A DNA stretch of 64,000 bases from Aplysia californica (Eukaryota > Mollusca > Gastropoda > Aplysiida > Aplysiidae): NCBI RefSeq assembly GCF_000002075.1, contig NW_004797322.1, positions 302,199-366,198 of the forward strand. Reading direction: 5' to 3'. Within the stretch, counting starts at the first letter, position 1; the number at the start of each line of letters is the position of its first letter. Positions 42,901 through 57,721 of the stretch are shown here, piece by piece. The notes beneath the pieces were generated by a model. It worked only from the letters and a program-made list of their open reading frames with translations, was not told where the DNA came from and did not search any database. The position numbers were made by a program, and so were the translations under genes.

Positions 42901-45900
42901 AATTAGAATGCGCACTGTGCGATTCACACATGCAGTGAAAGAAGTAACACACACAGTGATACATCACCAGCCTCTCATTGCCTCTGGCCCTGCTGTGGGC
43001 TTGAAACAATGTAACAAATAATACTGCATGTCGAGTGAATAAATGCATAAAATCATGCAGTGGACCCAAAACGAATATCTTGAGGTTTGAAATCCGTTCA
43101 CACAGCTGTTCCTTACTCTCTCACTCTGACTGCGTCTGTGGGTAATGAACCCCTCCCCTTCATCCATCCTCCCCACACTAGTGCATGGGTAAACAAAGTT
43201 AGGTTGTAGATGGGGACATTGAGCAATAACAGTTCAACAGAAAAATGAAAGAATATGTCATTTATACATTTTGGTAATTTGCACGGTTGTGTTAAACAGC
43301 AATTTTAAATGCAGTCTAATATCTTAGCCTAAAATGAATGGGATATTGATGCTGGCCTGTAAAAACTCACCTTCACACAGGCCAAACTGGCTGCGCTGAT
43401 AGCCAGTAGCACAGGTGCATTGGTAAGATCCCGGAATGTTAGCACACTCCTCATTGGTTCGGCAAACAGTCTGCTCACATTCATCCACATCTGGGCAAAT
43501 ATGGAGATTGATTATCATCAAGCAAAATGATCTCTACAAAAGCATTTGTTTTTTTCATGTTCAAATATGTCAAGACCATTTCTTCTTGGCTTTGTGAGGC
43601 CATTTACTCAAAAAACAGATTTTTGCAATTGTTCCATTCAGTAAGTTTTTACTAACCTCTTATGTGATGACTCTCGAATCACATTGTGCTTACCATTTCT
43701 CTTAACAATTGTGTCTGAAACACATCTACAATAAACACAGCTACTCTGAAATTTCTAATAAATCACATAAAATGTAGCCTAATTCATAAAATTATGCCTG
43801 CAGAAAGGTGTGTTTTCATACCAAATATTACAAATCCACAAATTCATTATCGTACGGTACTTGATGATAATATTTATGAAATATTAACCTGAAAATTTTT
43901 GTTTGTTAGTTTATTAGCCCTTTCCACCATTTTACTCTTAAAAAGTAAAGCTAAGGTGAACATTTAGCCTTTAATCAAACACCCATACACACAAGCATAC
44001 ACAACACACTCACTCACGTACACAAACACACATACACACAAACACACACACACACATACACAAACACAAGTGTAAATGCAATCAAGGATCCAAAGGGTAT
44101 TTCCAATCAATAATGACTCTGTTATTTCTCAAACATTTTAGTTTTTTTTAGTTTTAGCCGTTTTTACGGCGCTTGCAACTGTATAAGGTCATATGAGCGC
44201 CAAGGGGTGGATATCAACAGAGAAGTCCATACAGGGAAACAGGCTAACTCTGCTCACCTCTGTAGCTTCAACAGCACAAAGTCTGCTTCGACTATCAAGG
44301 CACCCTGGAAATAGTGGGTCACAAGAGAGTGCCAAATATACAAAAGAAGTAGAGGAAAATGACGATAGTAAGGATTTGGAAAAAAAAAAAGCAGCACTTT
44401 CTCGTAAGCAGTTCAGGCATAGTTATGAGCATGACATTGATGAATCAGCCCATTTACAATTCTACTAAGTTCCCCCTTTGGGAATGGCCTAAAGTCACTT
44501 CAGTCAGTAGCACTGCCCCGGGGGTTTTTCTCATTTTTTGAGGACAAATACAGTTGACATTGGAGCTATGAGAAAGTAATTAAATTCAAAGATAAATCAA
44601 ACTTAAATGTAAATTATTATGAGTTGAAAGACAAAGCAAGTCCTGTTAGTCCATTGATTACCTGTACACCCTGTGGTTCCAGAAGCAAATCCAGTAGCAC
44701 ACGGACATGTGTAAGAGCCAATTGTGTTGATACAAATCTCATTCACCTGGCATGGGTTTCCTTCACATTCATTGACATCTATATAGAAAGAAATAGTTTT
44801 CATTATGTTTTAACATCAACAATAGAATATAGAAAAAGTAAATTGAGAAAACACTACAACACTTCAAAAGTAAGTCGTTGCAAAGTTATGAATACAACAG
44901 TCTTGAAAGCACAGGATAGCAAAAGAAGCAAAAAAGCCTAGTTGAGCTCTGTGTGTCACAATGTCTACCCATGACAAAGACAGGGATCATCTCTAGGAAA
45001 GGACATTGTAATTCACATTTCTAAAATAACAACAATTTACATTTTCTGAAAAAGACCAATGACTTTTACAAAATCAAGAATTCTGTTGGGATCAACCATG
45101 GAGTTTAGTCATTCTAATTAACACTATGTGTCATTGTAATTGAATATGTATCAAAATAAAGAAAGCTGACAATCTTGCACATATCATCAACCAATCTATC
45201 AAGACAACCAGTTGCTGTGTTCCTTGTTTTCGGCTGGTGCCTTATAAATGAATCTATAGCTTATATCATTCTGGGTAGTTAACGTGCCCTGAATATAATG
45301 AAAAGTCAAAAGGCTTTTTGAATAGGATAACAGAAGTATAGTCTATTGACCCAGACATTAAAAAATATACATACCATCAATGTGGAAGTTACCTTAGAAA
45401 ATAGTCTTGAAAAGTGAAAATGAAAACAATCAACATAGAAATGTAACTATTTAAGATCATAGGCATGCAAAACCAATAAACACATTAGCATTAAGTCGGC
45501 CTTGTGATAAAACCGACTGACCCACAAAATATAAAAAAACTTTCCATTGGCCCTATCGATAGTAAATTGTCCATTTCATATGCTCACTCAAAGACAGGTC
45601 TGAATTTTGTCTAGAAATATCTTTAAAACATTAGAAATAAAACCGTATAACCCAGCACCCGTCGGATTTTAGCCCGATAATTCCGACTATCCCACTTGCG
45701 AGGGAGGGAATGAGCGTTGGCTCTTTTTGTCACGTTAACAATGAGGGGCCATGTGCTACGTTACCGACTAACCCCGGCTTCGATTCATCTCCAGACTTCG
45801 TTTGACATCAGATTCAGACCTGTAATAGTCCAGAATTTGCTCAAGGAACCGTGGGAGCTCTCCAAAAAGGAATATTTGCATAATATTTCTTGTTGGTTTC

Positions 45901-48900
45901 ATTGGGGAGTTATATAAATCTGATTGTTTCCTCTTTTTTCTTTGTTTTAATGTGCCGATAATGTAATTAATGACTAAAACTCCCCACTGTTCGCACAGAA
46001 CTGTTTATCTCGTGACAATGCTGGTATTTCAAAAGCATCTTTTTTTGATATTAGATGCTTGTTTGAAGCATAACTATCTCGCTTTGAAAAAGAAATTTAA
46101 AAACCTCTGTAAATGTAAAAAATCATAGTATACACAATTACAAATTCAAATTCTTATTCAGAATTGTTTGAAGCGCAATTCGAGAGATTTTTGGAAAGCA
46201 GTCAATATCCTTTTGTGTAAAAACCCGGTAACAAAGAATACTATCAAACCCAGAGAATGGTATGTCTATTTTGAGAAATTGCTAAACCCCCTCTTGGGGT
46301 CAGGTGGTAACGCCAATGGAAATGATGTGTCAACCAGCTTGAACGCATCTGTTTCCTTACAGTCTCATGCCTCCCCTTGTGGTGAGCCAGGTGATTTGTT
46401 AAATTCACCCATTTCAAGAGACAAAATTGTATTGGCTATAAATAATTTAAAATCTGGCAAGGCATGTGGACCTGACGGCCTATCGCCGCCACCGGAATTT
46501 TACAAATTCAGTTGCCAGGACCAGGCTGAATTTCTCCTATCTCTGGCTGAATTTCTCCTATCTCTTTTCAATTCAGTTTTCTTCACAGGCAACTATCCAG
46601 AGGAGTGGACCAAGTCTATGATATTTAGTTTGTACAAAAAAGAAAACAAAGGATGTAAATAACTATAGGGGTATTAGTTTACTAAATGTTCTTGGTAAAT
46701 TATTCTCATTCATATTGAATAGGAGACTGCAACAATGGTGTGATGAAGGTAACCTCATCCCTGAATCTCAGGTCGGTTTTAGACAAAATTACTCTACAAT
46801 AGATCATATATTTTCACTCCAATCTTTAGTCCAAAAATATATCTCCAAGCCTGGCGGAAGGTTCTATGTATGTTTTGTCGACTTTTTAAAAGCATTTGAC
46901 TGGGTTGACAGAGAAAAGCTTTGGACAGTATTGAGAAGTCTTGGCTGCTCTGGACCAATGTGTACCATTCTGGAAAATGTGCATCAAAGTGTTCTTTCAT
47001 GTGTTAAAATCTGTTCAGATGAAAGAGGATCCATTAATTTTTATATTACTGAATACTTCCAATGTACATCAGGTGTCAAACAAGGCTGCATACTTAGCCT
47101 TATATTATTTTCTTTGTTTACATCTCAATTTGAAAAACACCTTTCAGATTCAAATACCCTGCTATACAGGTATTGCCCAATAATAATGATGGTATTTTAT
47201 GTTTAATGTACGCTGATGACCTAAGTCTTTTTGACGACAATGTCAGAGGTTTACAAAAGAAAATCAATGTGTTACATGATTTCTGCCAGATGTGGGGTTT
47301 AAAAGTGAATATAGAGAAAAGTAAGATTGTAGTTTTTAGAAATGGATGCTATCTCAAAAGATCTGAGAGAAGGTATTGGGAAGATAAGATCATAGAGACA
47401 GTAGCCTATTATAGTTACTTGGGCATTTCATTTTCATCGCGTCTGCGCTGGAGACGAACGCTGGAAGATCGAGCTGGTAAAGCTGAACGGATTGTTTCTC
47501 GAACAAGAAGGCTTTTCGGTTCTTACCAAGAATTAAATTTCAAAACAGCAAAAAACATTTTTGATGTAAAGATCAAACCAATGCTGCTTTATGGCTCTCA
47601 AATTTGGGGTACCAAAAATTGGGACGTGATTGATCATGTTCAGGTAAAGTTCTGGAAAGCCTTTTTGGGTCTTGGCAAAACTACACCCAAATGTTTAGTT
47701 CTAAGAGAAGTGGGAAGAACCAACTTATGTTCTGATTACATGCATTGTGTCATTAAATTCTGGAGCAGACTTATACACTTAGAAAATGACAGATATCCAA
47801 GAAATGTTACATGCAATTATATTGCTCCTGTGAGGTGGGCAGAGTCAACTGGGCTACAGAAGTTAAAAACCTATTATTTTCCCTGGGTTTTGGATATGCC
47901 TGGTTTTCTCAAAATGTTGGAAGTACTAGACCATTTCTCAGTGAAGTAAAAAGTAGACTTGTTGATCATTCTGTGCAGAACATAGAGGAAGAAGTCTGTC
48001 GCATGTATAATGTTTTCTCTCACAATTCCGTTTCAACTCCTCCTCCTCCTTCATCTTCTGATGATACATGTAACACAAAAGATCACGATTGAAACAACAG
48101 ATCAAATATGTTACCGGCAAGTGCGGCTTGGCTGTGCTCAAGCCCAGCAGTGGCTTCCTGATAAAACCGACCAACCCACAAAATTGAGAGTAGGTCGTTT
48201 TTATCTTGAAAAATTTGAGCGACATAACCGTCCAACCCACGCAGTTTCATTAAAAGCGATTTTTAAAGGGAAAAAAGGTCTACAGTTTTTCTGTAAAGTG
48301 TTTTTATAGGTGTTTAAAGCACCGGTTTATCATTAGACACATTTGTTTTCAAATAAAACAGTTTTTTTCCTTCTCCTGTAAAATTTACCCCGCTGGGGTT
48401 AGTCGGTTTATCACAAGGCCGACGATTATCAACATCTAAGAAGACTGCGCGGCCAACAAAGAAGCTATTGAACTGAGAAAAAAGGAAATAAGTATTGGTT
48501 TTCTTTTACTTCACCTGTACACACAGATGCAGAGCGGACAAATCCAGCAGCACAAGAACAGCTGTAAGAGCCAAAAGAGTTGCTACACACCTCGTTCTGC
48601 GGGCAAGGGTTTCCATCACATTCATTTATGTCTGCTCGGAAAGAAAAGGGTAACTTTATAAGCACAGATCATAAAGAAAATATAGAAAATAGAAATGGTA
48701 AAAATAGCCTTTCTCTCATGACCTCATAAGAGACATCGGTAGTTCTGAACATAATATTTTTAGCACAACTGCATGAGTGTATTCATATAACAAGTGAGGG
48801 ATTGGAGGATTATACTTTACTTTTCCCCTTTACCCACGGCTCGCCTCTTAAAAGATAACCTGATAGTGTTGATAGGGACATTAAACTTATACCATTTCAC

Positions 48901-51900
48901 CATTTCCCCCCTTGTCGTAGAGCTAGATCACAAACTGGCCTGTACTGCAGTTTTTCCTGCTGCCATACTTTAGTGCTCGTTTTGAAGGGTCAGGCAAAAT
49001 GGTTTTAAGTAATCAAAATATAGATAAAGTTACTTCCCAAAACAGTAAAAATACTACAGCCTTTATGAAAGGTTGAAGAACTAAAATCTGTTTACCTGAT
49101 AACAATTATCTGCTCCGTACTTTTACAAACTATTTGTCATTTGTTTTTGTAGCATAATCACTATCACAAGATGTAAAAAAGAAATAATAAATCCTCTTTT
49201 GGGTACATTACTCTTTCATTGTGCTGTGATTCAAGGGAACACAAATGTTGCATAATCTGAAATTTCAGAAACAATGTTTATATTAGATGGAATCTGGTCT
49301 TAGCATACATTTTCAGACAGTTCCTGCTATGTGCAAAAATTTCAATTTAGTACGAAATTTTTTTAGCAGCCTCGGAATGCCACCATTTACATGTTGTGCT
49401 TTGAAAAAAAAAATCCAAGTTGCCTATCAAGTGATTTAAGCATTTGAACTTTGGCTTGAATAACTTTATCCCAAAGTTCCCAGCAAGTCCCCCATAATGT
49501 TAATACATCCTACAAGTATGAGGTATCAAGGAAAAAGGGCTGGTCGAATAAAAAAAAAAATTTAACCTACCTATACAAACTGTTCCGTTGAGGACAAATC
49601 CAGTATCACAAGGACAGGTATAAGAGCCATCGTTGTTGACACAAACCTGATTCACCTGGCATGGGTTTCCTCGACATTCATCGATATCTGTTCACAAACA
49701 AAACATATTTTTCACTCAGAATAACATTTCCATTTCATGAAATTTGTGATTCTTTGTCAATTAAAGGTGTTAAATACACTTTTGTAAACCCAGTAACAGA
49801 AAAAAGAACATGGAACATGTGCCTACAAACAGATAGCAACTAAAACATTTACACTTAAAGCTTTTTTTAAAAGAAGGAAGACAAAAATCTGTCATCACAG
49901 CCACCATAGCCAATTCCAAGTCTACTCTGAAGACCTCAGATGAAAGTTTCAAATTCATGTATGCACGCATGTATGCACATATGATTATGTGTTTGTTTTT
50001 ATCTGGGTAGCCTTTTGCACCCTTGGAAAGACCTGTCATGCAAAATTGAATAGGCTTCAGATATTAATACAAATAGCTGACTATAGACTGATCATTTGTA
50101 CACTAGGGTGTTAAATCCTCTTAGAACCATAAAGAGGTCAGCAGGTGGCTTCCCAGAACCGGATTATTTCATTGTTTTTCAGAGGTTCAAGGGGAGTAGC
50201 AAAGAAATTGCTTTTGCTTTTGATCTGAGAGACGTATTTTAATTAGATTTCACATATAAAAACCTGGGACGTCAATATCTAAATTTAGAGTGGAATGTTC
50301 TTATTTCTAAGCCTGCACTAAAGGCAGGTGTGTCAGGCCAGAAAAAGCTGGTATGGCTCTCCTACCGCGGGAAAGTCTGTAAAATTAAGGTAGGCCTATT
50401 ATATATATAATATGTAGGCCTATACAGGACGGGTATGCCGGTTTAGGCCGGTATATGCCTCAAAAAGTGATTTTTTAATGTAGAGGACCATTTTAAGGGC
50501 AATAACCCAGTCATCACCACATCAGTTTAGAAAAAAATGAAATTGAACAAATAAAATTCAAATAAGGAGATGTCACATTTGTGAGTACGAAGAAAATTGG
50601 CTTATATGTTAAAGAAATATCAAGTTAAAAAAAAAAAGGTTGACCAGACTGAGAAATATGCAAAACTTCACAAGTCCTTAAGAATCAACTACATCTATAG
50701 TATTTGGGCATCAAAACAAATTAATTTAACACTGATTTTGCTAAACAAACTCAGGCAAGGTGGTGGCTACTTAAATTATATGCTACAGGCGTTATCTCTT
50801 TATGTCCGGCAAGCCGCTCCCAGCAACTCACGGTTAGAGCAGGCGCTCATCAATTTTTGGGCATATAAGGTTATCGGTATCATCTTAAATCATGTTCATT
50901 TGCCTTCCTTTTGGTGAAAAAAAAAATTCATCTCTGTTGAATAAAAGTCAAAATATTTGTGATTGAAGGAGGTCAGGGTCGTCTGGTTTCAGAGGTAAAA
51001 TTAGCAAGAAAATGGCCGCCAAAGTTTGGTAACTTCCATAGCCTGAAAGTCCTTGGAAATAGGAAATAAGCATTTTTTTGCCTTTAATAAATGTTTTTCA
51101 GTAAAATCCACACAAAAATTTGTTTTTAATTGGACATAAAAGGTGTTGAGCCATAAAATAAAAAAATTAGAAGAAAAAAATGGTGAAACTGGAGGAAAAA
51201 TGATGATATTTTCTATTTAATTATTTTGACTAGTGTCTGATTTCACCACAATGCCTCACAAATATAATGAAAAGATTGGAAGAAAAAGATAATAGGCCTG
51301 TCAGCTGAATGTAAGAAAAGGAAAGTATGCATTTTGGGCCAGCATATGTTGATATGCATTTTGTACTCACCAACACAGTTGTCATTGTTATCGTACAAAT
51401 AACCAGGGAGACATCCACAAGTGAAAGACCCTACAGAATTTGTACACACTGAATTGGCTCCACAGTCATTTGGCTGACATTCATCATCATCTGAATTAAG
51501 AAAATGAAAGAAAAGCATGAAACATAGCATCACTTTAATCGCTTCCACGTGAAGAAATTGGGTTACAATGGAACGTAAAATTATTGCTTAAAAACACCCA
51601 TCAACACTGTTTCACTTTATTATTTGCAAGCTTGAATCTGTGTCCATTTGGCCCAAGTGATCTCCCACAAATCAGCTTGATTTGTGGCAGTGCCCCTTTT
51701 AGCTCTCATGACGAGAATACTCGCATTGAGAAATGATTATTTTTAGCAAACGGGTTTGAATTTCTTAATCTAATTCACATTCTCTGAACATTTCCTAAAC
51801 AAGAGTTAACATATTTTTTGTTCATTATATGGATTGTAAGTTGCATAGAATTTATTGTTGAACGAGAATTTAAGCTACAAAATATGCTTTGATCCCCATG

Positions 51901-54900
51901 GAACACAGAGTCACTTTGTGCTTCACCAGGCACAGTTTTGGATCCCCAGGGACTAAAAGTAGCGCTAGATTTAGCAGCTGGCTGCCTATAACTAGACCTG
52001 GCTTGTAAATACTACTAAATATCTCCAAAAGAAAAAGACTTTTTAAAACGGAAAATACAGCTGATTATGAATCTGCAATTAGTTTTACGAAATGCATCTA
52101 ATAGAAGCAGTGTGAAAATTACAACCTATGACAAATCGCATTCATAATCATGGTCCTCGCACTTTCGAAGGCATGAAGAACACCATTCGTAACAGCAGCA
52201 TCTCAGCTGCTTCGCCATATCAGAAAAAAACTACAAATGATATACGTTATACAGTTCATGAAAGGATTAACTTTTTAAAATGAGATGACAACTTATTCAT
52301 CTCCATAAGTAGAAACTTACTGGGGTATGGTAAATACATACATGCACATGTCAACACTCTCACTCTCTTCTCCCTCTTTTTCACAGAGATTCACAAACAC
52401 ACACATACACACACACACCCCTACACACACACGCACACACACACACGCACACACACACTTATATACAAAGGCACACACATATGAAGAGTCAATATTCATT
52501 AATATTATTCATAACAGCTAAAACTGTTCAACTCTTAAGGATGGTTATGTATTTTCTCAGAAGGCTATTATTCTGAAAAATGACTCTGCCCCAGGATGGC
52601 AGTCACTAATTAATTGTTAACCCTTTAAGCCCTAGTCCCCTTTGTCTACAGGAGACATGCACCTAAAAATCTTGATGGACTACTGTAAGGCTTATACTTC
52701 CTCATTTTGAGGAGAGCATTCAAAGCAAAGGAGGGAAAAAGTTACCTGTGTTGAGGCATATGATTACGTTTATGGTGTTAAAAATTATGCTCTATAAGGC
52801 AGGTGGTCATGCACTCGCAAGTAGGAAAATGTAGGAAATTGTCCTTGTGTTGTTCACATCATGTACAAGTCCCAAGTACAGTATGAACACACTCTCACTC
52901 ACATGGCAGTAACAACTATAGAAAATAGATAATCTGACTGGGAATTGAAAGCACCATTAAAAAATCAAACCTAACTAGGAGCAAACCATGAGCAGCAGAT
53001 TCTAAAAATAAACTTTAAAAAGTATAAACACATAGCTTTGTGTTATCATCATCATCCAGTGCCAGATCTGCGACAGACATCGGCGATCATGGTTCTCCAT
53101 TCATTCCTTTGCTCACATGCACTCAAAAAAGCCATGTTTCCCTGATCTTTCCCCGCTACCCATTTGTTTAGGTTCCCCAAGTATGTTGTTCAGGGCCTTT
53201 CCCCTGCTTCGTTTGCCCTCAATTTTGCCAGGGAGAGCTAGATATGATGTTCAAGACCCTTATATCTATTTATGTGTCCCAAAAACTGCATTTGTTGTTT
53301 CCTGATTGTTTTTAACATTGAGCGTCCCACGTGGGCTTCATCAAGCACTACCTCATTTGATTTCTTTTCCTTCCACCATACTCTTAGCAGTCTCCAAAGA
53401 AACCACATTTCTGTTACTTGTATTTTATTTTCACTGTCTTTAGTGATTGTCCAGCATTCACAGCCATATAGAAGGGTTGACCAAACATAGCATTTCAAAA
53501 CTTTCATTGTGGTGTTCATTGAGATGTTTCTATTTTTCAGGATTGGGCTCATTTTATTGGAACTAGCCTAAGCCATTATAATTCTCCGTCTTATTTCTGT
53601 GGAACATTTGGCATCAGATGTTATCCTATATCCTAGATATTTAAACTGTTGGACTTGTTTGATCTTTTCACCTTTGCTAATGAGATTACAACAAAGCTTT
53701 GCTGCTTTTTTGGATATTACCATGCATTCTGTTTTCTTTACATTCAACACTAATCCTTTACGTTCACTTTCTGTTACAACAGTATCTAGAAGTAATTGAA
53801 GGTTTTTTTCTGAGCCTGCTATCAAAACTGTGTCATCTGCATACCTGATGTTATTAATCTTTTCTCCATTTACTTTGAGACCTGGACATTTTTCTATGTT
53901 TCTAAGGATTGTTTCACTGTACATGTTAAAGAGGTCTGGTGAAATAACACACCCTTGCCTCACTCCTCGCCTTATCTGCTTATATTCACTGTATTCTCCA
54001 TTAATTCGTACAGCAGCGTTTTGGTCCCAGTACAAATTCCTGATAATTTTTAGATCTTTTCCATCTATGTCTATCTTTTCCAGTATTTTAAATAGCTCAT
54101 TGTGTCCAATTTTATTGAACGCATTTGATTAATGTATGAAGCATAAATACAGCTCTTTCTGTGCTTCAATACATCTTTTGTGTTATAAATCATTGAAAAG
54201 CGAAAAGTTTCAAGTGACTGAAAAAAGTTGAGGCTACAAGCTTTCTTAAAAATAAATTCATACACAGCAGAAAGAAAGGGCAAATGGTATAAGCCCTAAG
54301 CATATATGTTCTACCTGTGCACCCTGAGACAGACGGGACATATCCAGTTTCACAAGGACAGCTGAAAGAGCCCTCAGAGTTGACACATCTCTGGTTTGCC
54401 AGGCATGGGTTTCCTTGACATTCGTCCACATCTGCTCAGAAACAATTGTTAACATTAAGTTCATTTTCATTAGAATCAACAAGAACAGGAGTGAAGTTAC
54501 CATGGCCAATATGAAGTGTCGTAATAGATCATAAAAATGAATTTCTTTTAACTCACCCAGCCCTAATGCCAATAATATTGGTATGCGAGAGCATCACTCC
54601 AACCCTATCGCCGACTATCGGTGTGAAACATTTCGCTCTCATGACCAAAAACACTACTTTTGTGGGAAGCAGACTATAACCTAATTGAAGAGTAACCATT
54701 TTTCGTTTGAAAAAGACTATGACCAGAAGTGCAAGCCCAAATCTAGAACAAAGAAAGCTATATTTGTGAACCATGTGAGGGAGTGCAAAATTTGAACGCA
54801 CTTCCTTTCTTCGTTTTTTGTTTACTTTTTAACTCTATATATAGACCTTTTTCCAGGGAGTATTACATAAAAATTATGACATATTTTGCCTTCAAATTTT

Positions 54901-55232
54901 CAATATACACAAATAAAGGTTTGAATAAAAGATGTACCAAATTTGGGTAGGATATTGTTAAAGCTTAGTTGTTTTTTCAATTTTTCAAAAAGTGGTAAAA
55001 ATCTCTAGGGAGAGCTCGACAACACGGAAGTGTAGGCCTAGGGTAGAGTGAGTTAAAGATGGCCACATTTTAGTAAGACAAGAGTTACTTTCTACTGTAA
55101 CGTACATACAAAAATATCTCAGATCCATGTATGTATGTGTGTCAGAGTATGAGTGTGCATGCTTATGGGTGTGTATGGGTGTGCATATGTATGTATGTTG
55201 AGTGTGTGTGTACATGCAAGAGAGAGAGAGAA

Positions 55233-55303
<71 letters not shown>

Positions 55304-55900
55304 GAGACAGAGAGACAGAGACAGAGAGACAGAGACAGAGACAGAGACAGATAGACAGAGAGACAGAGAGAGATAGTTTTTAGCTTGAAAAGAGTTTTAC
55401 AACACTCACAACTACATAAGGTCATATGAGCACATGGGATTCAGGGTGTCAGTATTTACGCTAGTTCACAGCATGGCTTGGTTTTGCTTTGCGAGCCAGA
55501 ATGGTTGACATAGTAAAATTTCAGTTTTAAAAGTAGCAATTTACACATTTTAAATAACACTATTTACATCTTCCTGTAAAGACCAATGGTCTTTATAAAA
55601 TCAAAAAGACACTGTTGGGATCAACAATGGAGAACAAATTTTTCAAGTTAGAGCATTTAAAATATTTCCTGTGGGTGTATCACTAAGTCTGATCACTCTA
55701 TTAGTAGGCTACTCGATTGAAAAGTCGGCATTGAATGTGATACAAAATGTTTTTTCACCGGCCTGCACAAGGTATTTGTGTATCTGTGAAGTGCGTCCAA
55801 TCAGTAATTTTGTTAAAATAACCTCTTCTCTTCTGGAGAGACAACTTGGGCATTATATTGTGGAGTCCCTAGTTCACTTGTTTGCTACATTGTTCCTCTC

Positions 55901-55977
<77 letters not shown>

Positions 55978-57644
55978 GCGAGGGAGAGGGAGAGAGAGCG
56001 GGAGAGGGAGAGAGAGGAAGAGGGGAGGGAGGGAAGGAGGGAGAGAAGGAGAAAGTGGGAGAGGGAGAGAACAAGACCGAGTGAGAGAGAGAGAGTGAGA
56101 GAGAGAGGGAGAGACTTTCTATACATTGCTCTCACAGAAAAAACTTATTAAATATGTCGACACATAGAGAACTTTTTCCGATTGAGAAATCATTCACTGC
56201 CCAAGTATGAACCTCCTTGTTTTCACTGGCACAGTGTTGGACATTTATTTTCCATCAATTCTCTTAGGCTCACAAAGAAGACTAAAGTGTAACCATCCTT
56301 TTTCCTTTGGTTGCATCCTCCTTACTACAACAAATCACACTTTACACTGGAGTACCTGCACATGTGTTATTCCCATCACGCTGATAGCCGGTAATACAGG
56401 GGCATGTGTATGATCCATCATTGTTAACACAATCCTCATTGGCCTGACATGGATCTTGATCGCATTCGTCCACATCTAATCACAGATATAACACAATATC
56501 ATTAAGAGATCAGACCACATACAGAGGCAAATATTAGTTTTCTTCTTGTACATTAACCAAAATTACAAATGGTAGCCAGTTAAAAAAAAAAACATTTCTA
56601 GAAACCAAATTTTCAAGGACCATAACTAATTTCTGAAGCAGTCTACTGTATTCATTTGGTTTTGAGGCTGCTCATGTCCCCAAAAAACCCACATATCTAA
56701 ATTATGTATGCAAAGATTGTAATAACTTGCTATCTTCGCAACACTGTTACTAATAGTTGAGATCATATTAGTTCATAAATTCACTTACATAATGACCATT
56801 ATCAATTTTCAAGCACTTTTCTACATCAAACTAAGCAAAGAAAATATAAAACTTAGGCAATCAAGTGCAAGCACAAAAAGACAGACAATCATGGATTTAG
56901 AGGGACGTTCTATTATTCATCAGTAGTGTATCTTTCCTTCATATATGTGTTGAGAACAGTGAAAGTACTTAAAATAACCATTTGTCAGTATCTGAAAATT
57001 TTACTCAGGATGAGCCTAAAATCTAGAAAATGTAATGTAACTCTTTATCTCAGGAGAGATTTTTTTTTTCATTGTGTCAAAGCCCTCCGCTAATATGAAA
57101 CATAAGAGTGACGTACACACCACGAAATAGGTCATTTAATAATAACAAATGAACCTATTTTGATAGTTCTTCATCTAATGAAAAAAGTCCTGATAAGAGA
57201 GACCTGTTTATGGCAATTGCAAAAAATTAGTATAATATTGTCATTGTTGTAATGGAATTTGCCACAGCCATTGACAGCAGATCTCCAGCACAGAGGCTCT
57301 CTTTACAAGCCGCTGTTAAGCAGATCTGGAAGAAAGAACTATTCACACAAACTTATTGTGGGTTACCTGTGCAACTAGATCCATTGTTGGTAAATCCAGT
57401 GTCACATGGACACGAGAAGGAGCCCACAGTGTTATTGCACACCTCATTCACTTGACATGGGTTTCTCTGACACTCATCAATGTCTGTTTAGAAAGAAAAA
57501 AGTATGTCATGACATTCTAAAAAAAATTGAAAAAATACGAACAAAGCAGGTAGTTGCACTATAAGAAGTCTTCATAGACCTGCTAACCTAACCCCATCCC
57601 CCCTCCCACCCATCCCCTATCTCTCTCTCCTCCCTCCCTCCCCC

Positions 57645-57721
<77 letters not shown>

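Noticed and set aside
52620-52650. TTAACCCTTTAAGCCCTAG, resembling a piggyBac-type end
   Set aside because: No matching inverted end with TTAA was found within the next few kilobases.
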